This document shows positions 22,282-36,000 of a stretch of 64,000 nt of DNA, one piece after another. A program made the position numbers and the translations under genes. The stretch spans positions 3,825,501 through 3,889,500 of the forward strand of contig CM072807.1 in NCBI GenBank assembly GCA_037013495.1. Direction: 5' to 3'. Within the stretch, counting starts at the first letter, position 1. Every line of letters starts with the position of its first letter. The notes beneath the pieces were generated by a model. That model made no database searches and was not told the DNA's origin. It saw only the letters and a program-made list of their open reading frames with translations. This DNA comes from Hippophae tibetana. Lineage: Eukaryota; Streptophyta; Magnoliopsida; Rosales; Elaeagnaceae.

Positions 22282-25200
22282 ATGGTTGAAGACAAGCTGC
22301 TAGAATCAGAAGCTAAAAGTTCATCGGTGTTTTCCTTCATGAATATACATGAGGTGGATGTCAACCCAAATCAAAGATTAAGCTCAGTCTTGTTGAATGA
22401 GTTTAATTACTTGCCTTGGTCAAGAGCAGTGTCTCTGGCTCTAGGTGAAAGGTCTAAGTTGGGGTTCATAAATGGAAGCATTGAAGTACCTGATGCTTCC
22501 TCACCAACCTATGAATCCTGGCTTAGCAATGATCAACTTGTTATGTCATGGCTTCTAAATTCCATGGAACGTAAATTAGCTGAAATATTTAGTTACTCTG
22601 AATTCGCATACCAACTATGGGAGACGGTCAAGGAAATGTATGACAGTCAAAACAATGTTGTACGAGTTTTTCAATTAAAAAAGACATCTCAGATCTGCAA
22701 CAAGATGGAAAACCTTTTATAAAACTCTTAGGAAGCATGAAAAGCATGCGGAATGAGTTGGAAATATATTGTCCTCGTACAATTGATGTAGCTCTGTTAC
22801 GAAAGAGAACAGAAAAAGATAAAATATTTCAACTTCTGTCTAGTCTCGATTCAACATATGAAGATATATGATGCCACATACTCATGAATACTGAACTTCC
22901 TTCCTTCACCAATGTATGTGCTACAATTCAATGTGAAGAAGTAAGAAGGAAAGTCATGAACAAGGGTACAATGGCTAGTGCACTTGAGGTAAGAGCTTAT
23001 CTAACCAATGAGAGGAAGTACAAAGGGAAGCATCCAAACTTGAAGTGTCAACACTGCAACTATACGGGCCATGTTAAGGATACATGATGGATTCTACATC
23101 CAGAATTAAAGCCTGATTTTATAAAGGACAAGGGTTTACAGAAAGTGAATTGTACTACACACCGTGCAAATCATGTTTTTGCCTTTACCTCTAATGGGTT
23201 TGATCCATTTAAGAACTTCACAGCGAATCCAGCTAAATTCATGAATGAGTTTATGTTGTATCTTCAAAGCAAGACAGAAGGAGCTAGAATTGATTATGTG
23301 GATAGCATAGAAGAAGGAAACTCGACAACATTACTAGGCAAGTTTGTGGGTTTTTTGGTAGATACAAAACTCATACTATAAAAAGACATACAAGGTATCA
23401 TAAAAGCCTTTAAAATTGCTCTGAAAATAAATATGTTGCATGATTTTTGGGTTGTAGATTCAGGTGCCACAGATCATATGACCAGTCATGTATCAAAGTC
23501 TCATAAGTTTGAAAAATTAGCAAATCCTTCTCAAGTTTCAATTGCAAATGGTGAGAATGTAAAGGTTTTAGGAAAGGAAAAAATAAAATTAATGTAAGAT
23601 GAAATCGAGTCGGTGGTTTTATATGTACATTCCTTTCCTTTCCAACTTCTGTCTGTAGAAAAAATCATAAATACCTTGAATTGCTTAGCCATTTTTTCTC
23701 CTCACAATGTCATTTTTTAAGATTGTGTCACAAAAAAGACGATTGGTGAAATTTTTTACTTAGATGGTCTCTATTACATATCCAAGACCAATCCCAAAGG
23801 GTTTCTAGCCAAGTTTAACCCCATCTAAGATAATGAATTATGGCATCAACGTTTAGCTCACCCTTCTCCACCAATTTTGTCAACTTTATTTCCAAACTTA
23901 GGAAATGATGTAATTGCATGTGAAACTTGCCGCTTGTCTAAGGCCACTATATTTCCTTTTAATTCTTCCTTGTCTAGGGCTAGTAAGTGTTTTGAACTAC
24001 TTCATTCATATGTATGGTGGCCAACTAATGAATCTTTTGATGGTTATAAGTATTTTGTGATTTTTGTTGATGATTTTTCTTGAGTCACATGGTTATATCT
24101 TTTAAAGTATAAGAATGAAGTTATGGAAGTATTTAAGAACTTTCATAACCTTGTTAAAAATCACTTCTCCTCTAAAATTCAAACCTTAAGGTCTGATAAT
24201 GGCACTGAATACATGTCTCATATCATGAAACAATATTTGAGCATTTATGGCATTATGTATCAAACAAGTTGCGTTGGCACACCTCAAAAAAAATGGTGTA
24301 GTTGAACGCAAAAATCAGGACTTACTTGAAAAAACTAGAGCATTAATGCTACAAATGAATGTACCAAAGAGATTCTGGTCTCAAGGGGTTATGTCAGTTG
24401 CTTACATCATCAATAGATTACCCAGCTCAGTCTTGGATTTCAAGTCTCTCCTAGAGGTCATGAAAGGAAGGAAAATTAACCTCTCAAACCTTAGAGTCTT
24501 TGGCTACATCTGTTTTGTACATATTCAATCTCATAATCGAGATAAATTGGATCCTAGAGTTGTTAAATGTATTTTTCTTAGTTATTCATATACACAAAAA
24601 GGATATAAGTGTTATGATCCCCAACTTAGAAGATTAATTATGTCTAAATATTTTTGATTTTATGAAACTAATCCTTTTTTCAGCAAGTCATGTGAAATCA
24701 CAAGTTAAGGGGATGACATCTTGGATGTGTTTCCATTACCAAAAATTGAACTTGAGGCTCCACAATAATAAGATCCCAACCATGTCAACATTGATACATC
24801 TCTGAATGAAAGTAACAATGAAAGGTCTCATCTTGATGGTACAGTACTGCATGAAGATGGTGACAATCAAGATGATCCTCACAATATGGTACAAGATGTG
24901 AACGAGTGTGAGATAACTCCTCCTATTCCACGACGTAATCCAATGCGTGTTAGGCAACCTCCCACAAGACTTCAAGACTTTGTCACCTACAAACCCACAT
25001 ATCCCATCTCAAATTATGTGTCATATAAGAGAGTGACACCAGCCTATGCTGCATTCCTCAGCACTATATCGAGTTATTGTGAGCCTCAAAACTTTCATGA
25101 GGCCAACAACTAAGAGGTGTTGAAGGAAGTCATACAAGAAGAATTTAAAGCCCTAGATCAACACAACATATGGAGTATCATTAAACTTCCAAAAAGAAAG

Positions 25201-26526
25201 AAAGTTGTGGGTTGCAAATGGATCTATATTCAAGTCAGATGGATCAATTTAGAGGTATAAAGCAAGATTGGTGGCTCGGGGATTCACTCAAATATTCGAG
25301 GTGGATTACAAAGAAACATTTGCACCTGTTGCAAAAATGAACACAGTAAGTGCTACTATCTGTGGCTGTAAACAAGGGGTGGTCCATGTACCAAATGGAT
25401 GTGAAGAATGCATTTTTGCATAGTAATCTCAAAGAAGAAGTCTATATGAAATTGCCATCCGGGCATCCTCAAAGCAATGAACTGGATTTAGTGTGCAAAT
25501 TGCACAAATCCATTTATGGTCTGAAACAGTCCCTACGAGCAATGCCAATTCCTCACTATTTATTCGCACAAGTGTTATGGGCAAATTGGTTGTGTTGATT
25601 TATGTAGATGATCTGATAATTACAGGTGATAATGCTGACGAGATTTTCAACCTCAAACAATCCCTTAGACAAAGGTCTGTAATTAAAGACCTTGGGATAT
25701 TGAAGTACTTTCTTGGTATAGAAATGGTAACCTCGCACAAAGGACTCTTTCTTAACCAAAGGAAATATGTCCTAGATTTACTTAAGGAAGCTAACATGAG
25801 TGATGCTAAACCAACCATTACTTCTTTTGACAACAAGCTCAAACCTACCTTGAAGGGCACGCCACTCATGGATATAAGTTATTACCAGCGACTAGACCTG
25901 ACATCACATATTTTGTACGTATTATGAGCCAATTCATACACTCCCCGACACTTGAGCATTTGACCCTTGTTAAAAGGATCTTACACTACTTAAAAGGATC
26001 AGTGGGTCATGGTATCATCATGAAGAAGAATGACAACACATAAATCATGGGGTATTGTGATGCTGATTGGGTAGTGAATACAATCGATAATAAGTCCACC
26101 ACTGGCTACTATACATTTATCGGTGGAAACTTGGTCACATGGAAAAGTAAGAAGCAAATTTTCATCGCCAGATCAAGTGCCGAAACTGAGTATCGTGCAA
26201 TGACTTCAACTGCATGTGAGTTGATATGACTTAAAAGTCTTTTGTGTGATTTAGGTGTTCCTACAACTCTTCCTATGTCCTTATTTTGTGATAATCAGGC
26301 AACCATACATATAACATCAAACCCAATGTTTCACAAGAGGATGAAACACATTGAAGTTGATTGTCATTACGTTCGTAAACAAGTTCAATCACAGGTGATT
26401 CAGACACATTATACAAGAAGCTTCGACCAACTGGTTGACATCTTCACCAAGAACTGGCTGACATCTTCACCAAGCCTTTGGTTTCTCATCAGTTTCAACG
26501 ACTTCTGTCCAAGCTTGGATCCATAA
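22282..26526 (+). pseudogene. Copia gag-pol polyprotein, disabled
   Basis: Gag starts at MVEDKLLES (22282), with a typical NYLPWSRAV block. A CCHC knuckle (CQHCNYTGHVKDTC) sits at about 23047. The protease motif DSGATDHM is at about 23459. A GAG-pre/integrase zinc region (LWHQRLAH, CETC) lies at 23840-23935 and the integrase core (FVDDFS; LRSDNGTEY) at 24060-24210. RT with [12 protein letters not shown] (about 25390) and the catalytic LIYVDDLIITGD (about 25595) follows, then RNase H with CDADW and SSAETEYRA (26050-26205). At least eight stops or frameshifts break the frame (for example at 22720, 23087, 24080, 24290 and 25900). A direct repeat of a GACATCTTCACCAAG phrase (26438-26475) is a small tandem duplication at the end. 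Confidence 0.9.
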
Positions 26527-26555
26527 ACCTTCTAGATCCAGCTTGAGAAGGAGTA

Positions 26556-26883
26556 TTGGATATTAGTTCTTAATTCAAAGAATAAACACAAGAAACTTAA
26601 TTCAAGGAATAAAACAAGGAGATTAATTCAAAGAATAAAACAAGGAGATTAATTCAAAGAATAAAACAAGGAGATTAATTCAAAGAATAAAACAAGAAGT
26701 TTAATTCAAAGAATAAAGCAAAGAATCTTTAATTGAAGGAGTAAATCAAAGAATGTTTAATTTAAAGAGTAATTGAAGGAGTAAAATTTTCTTATATATA
26801 ACTATACAATTGTAACGAAAACATGAAGAAAATAATACAAACTAGATAACTCTTTTATGTAGAATTATTCTTGTTTTTCTTCG
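26556..26883 (+). repeat. 3' LTR with internal 26-bp tandem repeats
   Basis: Begins after the polypurine tract near 26556 and ends TTTTTCTTCG at 26883. Inside (about 26570-26727) a unit of about 26 bp, TTAATTCAAAGAATAAAACA plus AGGAGA, recurs around six times with small changes. Confidence 0.78.
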
Positions 26884-28681
26884 TATGTATATATATAAAA
26901 TATGTCATTATTTTTAAGTAATAAACGTTATTTAAATTTTTATAATATTAAGAATTGTATTTTCTTAATTTACAAAAGCGAGATACATTATATTTTATAT
27001 TTTATTTTAAATTTATAAAAAAATTAAACTAAAAACCTTAAATAAAAATATTTCTATAATATTAAGTAATGTATTTCCTAAGCACGTATATTTTTATTGA
27101 AAGAGTTTTATAATAATAGATTCTATTTTACTCAAAAACAATATTTTAAAATAATTTACTTTCATAATTAATTTAAAAATTTAATAAATTTAATTTAACT
27201 TTTTATTTCAAATTTGTTGTAAAAATTAACAAAAACAATAATATAAAAAAACATAACTATTCACGTGAAATGCAAATATTCTTAACTAGTATGTAACATG
27301 GCACTATGAAAATTTTTTAAATGTTATAAAATGTGAAAGAAACATAACATATAAAGGAATTTTTTTCAAAATACTACAACAAAATTACATTTTTTCCCAA
27401 AATACTATGCCCTTTGTGTACGATTCCTTAGATGAAAGTAACTTTATCTATAATCAATTAAATAAAATCAATTTTATTTATATTTAATTAAATAAAATTC
27501 AATTTATTTATAATCAATTCAAATAAAATGGAATTCATCTTTATTAATTCAACTTCATTTATATTAAATTATATGAAATGAGTTTATATATATACATAAA
27601 GTTAAACTCATCTAGCATTCATTAAGGGAAAATTAACACTTTACAAATTCCGATCAATATTTGGCCAACATCAGTCAATGATGCATGGGTCAATTACGGT
27701 CAATAATAGTTTAATTTCGATCACGAGTAGTTAATATTAGTCCGTAAACACCCCACATATTAATATTGCAATTGAGGAAATTAACTTCATCTATCATTAT
27801 GTGATTATTTTGAGAAAATTAATTTTTTTAACTATTTAAATGTGATATTTTGTATTAAATTGCTGAAGGAGAGTGAAAGAACAAAGCCTTTTACATGTAA
27901 TAATTAATTAGAAAACATCTCAATTAAAAACCAGTTTGAAGGAGCTAATTAGAATTGGATCTACTGCTATAAGCATTTCAGATGCATCATTGACATTTGA
28001 CAAGTATCACCATATATATAACAAAAGGAAAAGGAGACATATAAGGGGGTTTTATTATTGGAAAAAGAATGTTGTAGTACCAAATTTTTTGCTGATAAAA
28101 AAAAAAGGTCACTTATAAACCATGATCACTATTTCACCTGGCAAGTTTGATCTTCTAGAATACTAGTACACCATAGCACTGCCCAACAAATTCTAAAGGG
28201 ATTAAAAACATAAATTACCATTTAGTTTAGTTAAAGTTACACTTTAATTGGTATATATAATGTTGTAAACTCAAATCTTGATGAATAATGCCAAAAATTC
28301 TCTACTTTCACACTAATCATAATGAGTTGTTATGGTATGGACGTAATCTCTCGATTCAATAATTTATAATTATATGGTTGATTGTATATTCCAATGATAT
28401 TTTTTAAAAAAGAAAAAATTAAACAAAAAAAATTACTTTCTTTAAATTGAATAGAGGTACATGGTGAGGCTCATTAAAATTCTTATACTATTCGATAAAA
28501 AATGGTGTCAAGATCATCTTTTAATGAGCAAAATGTTTCCCCTTGCTTCCAAGACAAAACTTAGTTTAATCCATCAATGTTCTCCATGCGTGGTGCTCCA
28601 TCTGCAATGAGTTAAATTTCCGTGCATTATCTTTAGTTAAAATCTCAACAAACTTTACGATAGCATTTTTATGAATATATA
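26884..28681. other. AT-rich spacer between two Copia elements
   Basis: No coding domain is seen. A simple-sequence zone at 27420-27560 repeats AATTAAATAAAAT-like words imperfectly. Short frames (for example 27936-28118) have no recognisable features and are probably chance. Confidence 0.45.
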
Positions 28682-29381
28682 TGTTATTTGAATGGCTCAA
28701 AATTTCAGGCCCAAAACCCATTAAAACCCTATGCTTTTCTGTAATATATATGTTGTTTTGTGTGGGATAGAAGTTGCCGAAAAAAATAGAATTCAGAAGA
28801 AGCTGCGTGAAACAGAGTACAACCACTGGAAAAAAGAGCAGAGAACAAGGAACTTGCAGCTGAAGAAAATAAGAGAGAAATTCCCATTCGTACTCATCAG
28901 TCGATCATCCCATCTTTTCGAAGCCATCAACCAGCCTCTATTTTCTTCCAGCAACTGTGCGCAGTTTTTCTGACATGTTTTAGTCTTTCCTCCAATCGTG
29001 ATTCCAGTTGCACAAGTCGTGAACTTCATCATCTTGTTATCCATTAATTCCATAATATCAGCAAAATTTTGCGATTTTATTTGCTGGGCTTGATTATTGA
29101 TTTTGTGTAGAAAATATCTGAATATATATTTAGATTTTGGTGTATTTTATGAAGTTCTCAAATATTGGTGTTTGTATCTCCATTTGGTTATTAGTGGATT
29201 TTTTTCTTGATGTGACGTCGTCAATGGAGTAGACTTTTTCAAATTAAAAAGTTGAACCATTTAAATCATCGTGTGACATTTATTTTCATACTGTTTATTA
29301 TTTTACTGTTATCCATTATTATTAATTTGTGCAACCAAAATTGGACCCGATCTTTGTTTCCACAAGTGCTAATTTATAACA
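28682..29381 (+). repeat. 5' LTR of the complete Copia
   Basis: Starts TGTTATTTGA and ends ATAACA. It contains the CCCAAAACCCATTAAAACCC block shared with the 3' LTR. A purine-rich stretch (AAAGAGCAGAGAACAAGGAA) follows at about 28830. Confidence 0.88.
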
Positions 29382-29528
29382 ATTTGGTATGAGAGCATTG
29401 GGTTATTCTGCTATTTATTGGAACTGATCAAGTTTGCTCTTTTGAATTTATTTTGAGCTTCTGGTTATCTGACTGGTTTCATATTTTCTGGGTTGTGCTT
29501 CTGTTTATTTAATATTGGATTTTCTGTC

Positions 29529-32500
29529 ATGACAGCAAAATATGAAATTGAGAAATTTAATGGTAGAAATGATTTCAGTCTTTGGCGTATGAAGATGCGA
29601 GTTGTATTAGTTAAATAAGGGCTCGTTAAGACACTTGAAGGTAAAGATTAATTGCCAGAAAAATTAACTGATGAAGAAAAAGATACATTGATGGAAAATG
29701 CTCTCAGCGTTTTTATACATTCAGAATGTGAGAAGGTACACCTTTACACGATCACCTTGATGAATTTACTAAAATTATTCGTGCTATGAAAAATGGGGGT
29801 GTTAAGATTGATGATGAGGATTAGGCCTTAGTACTATTATGTTATTTACCTCATTCATTTGAACATTTTATTGAAACCATGTTATATGGGCGAGACACTA
29901 TTTCTTTGTAAGATGTCAAAGCAACTTTGAATTCTAGAGAGTTGAAGAAAAAAGTGTCTACAAGCAACAATGATAATAACAGTGATTTATTTGTCAGAGG
30001 TAGAAATCAAGAAAAAAACACAAGCAATAATAGAGGCAAGTCTAGATCCAAATCTAGAAAAAGAAAAGATAGATGCAACTATTGCCGTTAGGAAGAGCAT
30101 TGGAAAGTAAATTGTCCGAAACTCAAAGGTAAAGAAAAATCTGCCACAACGTCTTCTGGTACTAATGATGTTGCTGGTGTTACAGATAGTTCTAGTTCCG
30201 ATGGTGAAAATGTTCTATCAGTATCTATTGGTTCTCCTGAAGATGTTTGGATTCTTGATTCGGGTTGCACTTACCATATATGCCCCAATAGAGATTGGTT
30301 TGCTTCTTATTAGTCTATTAAGTTCTTGTTCCGATGGTGAAAATGTTCTATCAGTATCTATTGGTTCTTCTAAAGATGTTTGGATTCTTGATTCGGGTTG
30401 CACTTACCATATGTGCCTCAATAGAGATTGGTTTGCTTCTTATCAATCTATTGATGAAGGTATTGTCTTGATGGGAAACAATATGTTATACAAGGTTGTT
30501 GGTATTGGTACTATCCGAATTACGATGCATGATGGTATTGTTAGGACTTTGAAAGATGTTCGCCATGTTCCAGATTTGAAAAAGAACTTGATATCTTTGG
30601 GTACTCTTGATTCACAAGGTTACAAGTATGTAGCTGAAGGTGGAGTTTTAAGAGTTAGTAAGGGTGCTCTCGTTGTTATTAAAGGGAAATTGTTGCGTGG
30701 TCTCTATATGCTTCAGGGTAGCACTGTTATTGGTAGTGTATCAATTTCATCCTCATCAGATCAAGATTCAAACACTACTCGATTATGGCATATGCGGCTT
30801 GGGTATATGAGTGAAGCAGGGATATATATTTTGAGCAAACAAGATTTGCTTTGTTGTCAGAAAACTAGAAAGCTTGATTTCTGTGAGCATTGTGTTTATG
30901 GAAAGCATCGCAAGGTCAAGTTCAGTACATCCATCCATAAAACGAAAGGTACTATTGATTATATTCATTCAGATCTTTGGGGTCCTTCTTGTGTTGTGTC
31001 TAAGGGTGGTGCTCGGTATATGTTGACTTTTATTGATGACTTCTCTCGTCATGTTTGGGTGTATTTTCTGAAGAACAAGAATGATGCGTTCTCAAAATTT
31101 GTGAAATTCAAGGCTTGTATAGAAAATCAAACAAGCAAGAAAATCAAGCATTTGAGGACTGATAATGGTTTGGAATTTTGTGATGGTCAATTTAATGAGT
31201 TCTATGAAAGAAATGACATAGTGAGACACCGCATTGTGCGTCATACACCACAACAAAATGGAGTAGCAGAACGTATGAATATGACTCTCTTAGAAAGAGC
31301 TCGTTGTATGCTCTTTCAAGCTGACTTGAATAAATCCTTTTGGGCTGAAGTTTGTAACCATGTCTGCTATTTGGTGAATTGGTCTCCATCAACTGCAATT
31401 GAGTTGAAGACTCTGTTTGAGGTATTCTTTGTAACTTCTGCTAATTATTCTGATTTAAAAGTTTTTGGTTGTCCTGCTTATGCTCATGTTAATGATGGTA
31501 AACTTGAACCTAGGGCATTGAAATTCATATTTTTGGGGTATCCTTTTGAGGTGAAGGGTTATAGATTATGGTGTGATGAACCTAAGCCACCTAAATTTTT
31601 GATTAGTAGAGATCTTAAGTTTGATGAGTTTTCTATGTTGCAAAAGAAAAAAGAGTCTATTGTTGCAGATAAAGACCACGGTATTAGTGAGCAGGTAGAG
31701 CTTAAGAGTGGAACTCCTAGTCAAGTGCAAGAGGGCACTTCAGATCAGCCATCTATGGATGAGATAGATGATTCTGCTCATGATGTAGCAGAAGAGCAAC
31801 ATGAGAAACCATATAGTATTACTAAGGGTAAAGGAATAAGAGAGATTCGTCGCCCTCAAAGGTACGCAGATGCAGACTTATTTTTTTTTTGCATTATCTG
31901 TGGCAGATTCTATTGAGGTATATGAACCTTTTAGTTATCATGAAGCTGTTACTTGTGATGAGTCTGTTCAATGGTTGGTTTCTATGAATGAAGAGATTGA
32001 ATCACTTCATAAGAATCATACTTGGGAATTGGTGAAACCACCTAAGGGTCATAAGATTGTTGGAAACAAATGGGTCTTCAAGAAAAAGGAAGGTATACCT
32101 GAGGTTGAAGTAGCTAGGTTCAAGGCACGTGTTTTTGCAAAGGGCTATTGTCAGAAGAAAGGTATTGACTTTAATGAAGTATTTTCACCTGTTGTGAAAC
32201 ATAGCTCTATTCGTGTGTTGCTTGTTATGGTTGTATTGTTTGCCATGGAATTAGAACAACTTGATATCAAGACAACATTCTTACATGGTGAGTTGAGGAA
32301 CAGATATATATGCATCAACCAGAGGGGTTTGTTGTTCCAGGTAAGGAAGATCATGTTTGTTTATTGAAAAAGTTTTTATATGGGCTGAAGTAATCTCCTA
32401 GGCAGTCGTATAAACGGTTTGATTCTTTTATGATTGATCATGGTTACTCTAGGAGTGATTATGATAGTTGTGTTTATCATAAAATATTTCATGATGGTTC

Positions 32501-33474
32501 ATCCATTTATTTATTGCTTTATGTTGATGACATGCTTATTGCTTCTAAGAATAAGTATGAGATTCAGAAATTAAAGTCTCAACTTAGTGGTGAATTTGAG
32601 ATGAAAGATTTAGGTGCAGCGAAGAAAATTTTGGGCATGGGAATTTACAGGGATAGACAAGCAAGCAAGCTTTATTTGACTTAGAAAAGTTATATTGAAA
32701 AAGTTCTTGAACGCTTTGGTATGAAAGAGTCTAAACTTGTGAGTACGTCGTTAGCTGCACATTTCAGGCTTTCTTTGGATTTGTCACCACAGTCAGAAGA
32801 AGAAGAGCGGTACATGTCTCAGGTTCCATATGCTAGGGCTGTTGGTAGTTTGATGTACGCTATGGTTTGTACTTGTCCATACATTTCACATGCAGTTAGT
32901 GTTGTCAGCAGATATATGGGTTATTCTGGTAAGGGTCATTGGCAAGCAGTGAAATGGATACTTTGGTATTTGAGAGGTACATCTAATTTTGATTTGGTAT
33001 ATGATGGAAGTTCTAATACTGGTTGCAGTGTTATTGGTTATGTGGACTCCGATTATGCTGGTGATTTGGATATAAGAAGATCTCTGACAGGTTATGTCTT
33101 CACTCTTTCTCATTGTACCATTAGTTGGAAGACTACTTTACAGTCTACAGTTGCTTTGTCTACGACAGAGACAGAATATATGGCAGCAGCATAAGCAGTG
33201 AAAGAAGCCATTTGGCTTAGAGGTTTGGTTTGTGATTTGGGTTTACAACAGGATTAGTTAGAGTACAATACATTTGACTAAGAATACTATGTATCATGAA
33301 AGAACCAAACATATTGATGTCAGATATCACTTCGTTCGTGACATTGTCTCTCAGGATGCTATTGTTGTCAATAAGATAGTCACTACAGAGAATCTAGCTG
33401 ATATGTTAACCAAACCAGTTCCATTTAATATGTTCAACCATTGCTTGGACTTGATTGGTATTTGCAAAAGATGA
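29529..33474 (+). pseudogene. Copia polyprotein (gag to RNase H), disabled by stops, a duplication and frameshifts
   Basis: Gag begins MTAKYEIEKFNGRNDFSLW at 29529 and soon meets a stop. A knuckle-like CNYC...EHW..NC lies at 30078-30120, with a stop inside. The longest open stretch (30165-31916) covers the protease site WILDSGCTYHMC, a GAG-pre zinc motif, the integrase core (FIDDFSRHVW; LRTDNGLEF; HTPQQNGVAER) and its C-terminal part. The frame shifts near a T-run at 31881-31890. RT follows with NKWVFKKKEG (32070), LDIKTTFLHGEL (32260), a shift near 32300 and LLLYVDDMLIAS (32513), then RNase H (DSDYAGD, 33045; STTETEYMAAA, 33160). A 133-bp tandem duplication puts a first protease copy out of frame. 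Non-functional in cis. Confidence 0.92.
30198..30463 (+). repeat. 133-bp tandem duplication over the protease active site
   Basis: Two adjacent near-identical copies are offset by 133 bases, each encoding GENVLSVSIGS...VWILDSGCTYH. Because 133 is not a multiple of three, the first copy lies out of frame with the second. Confidence 0.88.
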
Positions 33475-33569
33475 TCACCTTTTGGGGCTTTGGACGATGG
33501 TTATTTGGTAATCCGAGGAATTTCATGTTTGAAGAATTTTTTTTTCTATTTTGAGCCAAGGTGGAGATT

Positions 33570-34264
33570 TTTTATTTGATTGACCCATAACTTCAGGCCC
33601 AAAACCCATTAAAACCCTATGCTTTTCTGTAATATATATGTTGTTTTGTGTGGGATAGAAGTTGCCGAAAAAAACAGAATTCAGAAGCTGCGTGAAACAG
33701 AGTGCAGCCACTGGACAAAAGAGCAGAGAACAAGGAACTTACAGCTGAAGAAAATAAGAGAGAAATTCCCATTTGTACTCATCAGTCGATCAACCCATCT
33801 TTTCGCAGCCATTAACCAGCCTCTATTTTCTTCCAGCAACTGTGCGTAGTTTTTCTGACCTGTTCTAGTCTCTCCTCCAATCGCAATTCCATTTGCACCA
33901 GTCGTGGCCTCCATCATCTTGTTCTCCATTAATTTGGTAATATTAACAAAATTTTGTGATTTTATTTGTTGGGTTTGATTACTGATTTTGTGCAGAAAAT
34001 ATCTGGGTATATATTTGAATTTTGGTGTATTTTGTGAAGTTCTCAAATATTAGTATTTGTATCTCCATTTGGTTATTAATGAATTTTTTCTCGGTGTGTC
34101 GTCGTGAGTGGAGTAGAATTTTCACATTGAAAAGTTAAACGAGTTAAATTATTGTGTGTCATTTATTTTCTTACTGCTTATTATTTTACTGTTATCCATT
34201 ATTATTAATTTGTGCAACCAAAATTGGACCCGATCTTCGTTTTCACAAGTGCTAATTTATAACA
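33570..34264 (+). repeat. 3' LTR of the complete Copia
   Basis: Colinear with 28682-29381. Its first bases are mutated (TT in place of TG). It ends ATAACA before the ATATA target duplicate. Confidence 0.87.
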
Positions 34265-34837
34265 ATATACATACCTCAATTTGTTCATCGCAAATCAAAT
34301 TCCATTTCATCGCAATGTGCCATTTGCACATGCGAGCGTGTCAGATTGCTGTCCATACAATCACAAGGGTGGTGTGACGGTGTCTATCTTTTGTGAGCAT
34401 ATAGAATAATTTTGATCTTTATTCTATGAAGTATGTAACTACTAAACTTACAATTTCCCTATAACTAATATAAGGTCTGTATTGGTCAATTGTTTAGAAC
34501 AACTGAATTATATATAGGTGCTGGATTTTTTTTAATTAATGTAGCTAGGCTATAAATGTGTAAATTTGTTTATTTTATGAGTCATTATGTATACATATAT
34601 TATCGTTATAATAAAAACAAATGGATTTCAAGAAGATATTTTAGTTCACTTCGTTGTAACGTAATGACACCAAAACTTCTTACAGAAATGTACAAAACAA
34701 AGGATGTGAGTTGTGTAAGGTTATATAAAAATAATAATCTACGACAAGTTAATTAAAAATACTAAATCTAAATATCATATATATAAATATATAGCTTAAC
34801 AACTTGCACATTATCCTCTTCTTTTTTCTTCTCCTCC

Positions 34838-35637
<800 letters not shown>

Positions 35638-36000
35638 TAAAGTCGGTTTGCTGAACCGACTTTAAATTGAGTGACTTAAAATGTAAAGTCGGTTCATCAC
35701 GTGAACCGACTTTACACGTATATTTTATGAATTTTTTTTAATTTTTATTCTCATTTTTCATATTATTCAATATATATAGCATAAAAAAACTAAAATATAA
35801 ATAATAATACATAATTAAAAATTTAAATATAATTAATTACTTGATAATTAAATTTATTATAAAAATAAATAATGTATATACAATACATATAGTTAACTTA
35901 AATTACAAATCAAATAATGTCGTCAAAGTGTAATTGGATGCGAATAAGCTTGGTTGGCTTAGAATCACTAGCATTATGACAAGAAAACTAGACAAAAAAC

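Larger units (their letters stand above)
22105..26883 (+). mobile_element. Degenerate Ty1/Copia retrotransposon with truncated 5' LTR
   Basis: A 3' LTR (26556-26883) and a 5' LTR remnant (22105-22211) share the block ACAATTGTAAYGAAAAYATGAAG. TGATATTAGAGC (22212-22223) is the primer site, and GAGAAGGAG (26545-26553) is the polypurine tract. Between them is a full-order gag-protease-integrase-RT-RNase H polyprotein broken by many stops. The 5' LTR lacks the upstream two thirds of the 3' LTR, including its tandem repeats, so the left end was deleted and no target duplication can be read. Confidence 0.87.
28682..34264 (+). mobile_element. Complete but mutated Ty1/Copia retrotransposon (TNT1-type), 5.6 kb
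   Basis: Direct LTRs 28682-29381 (700 bp) and 33570-34264 (695 bp) are highly similar. ATATA flanks the element on both sides (28677-28681 and 34265-34269). TTGGTATGAGAGC (29384-29396) is the tRNA-Met primer site with one substitution. CCAAGGTGGAGA (33556-33567) is the polypurine tract. The internal region encodes gag-protease-integrase-RT-RNase H in the Copia order, with stops and frameshifts. High LTR similarity makes it the youngest retroelement of the window. Relatives lie on the minus strand at 40.2-46.4 and 58.3-61.9 kb. Confidence 0.93.

Noticed and set aside
26570..26727. CRISPR-like array
   Set aside because: Units are directly tandem with no unique spacers and lie in an LTR of a plant genome.
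27936..28118. Basic 60-residue frame as a small peptide gene
   Set aside because: No signal peptide, no conserved motif and no promoter context; length is within chance for this DNA.
28566..29053. Small frames on both strands in 28566-29053
   Set aside because: They lie largely in the Copia 5' LTR and recur in the 3' LTR (33523-34046), so they are LTR sequence rather than genes.
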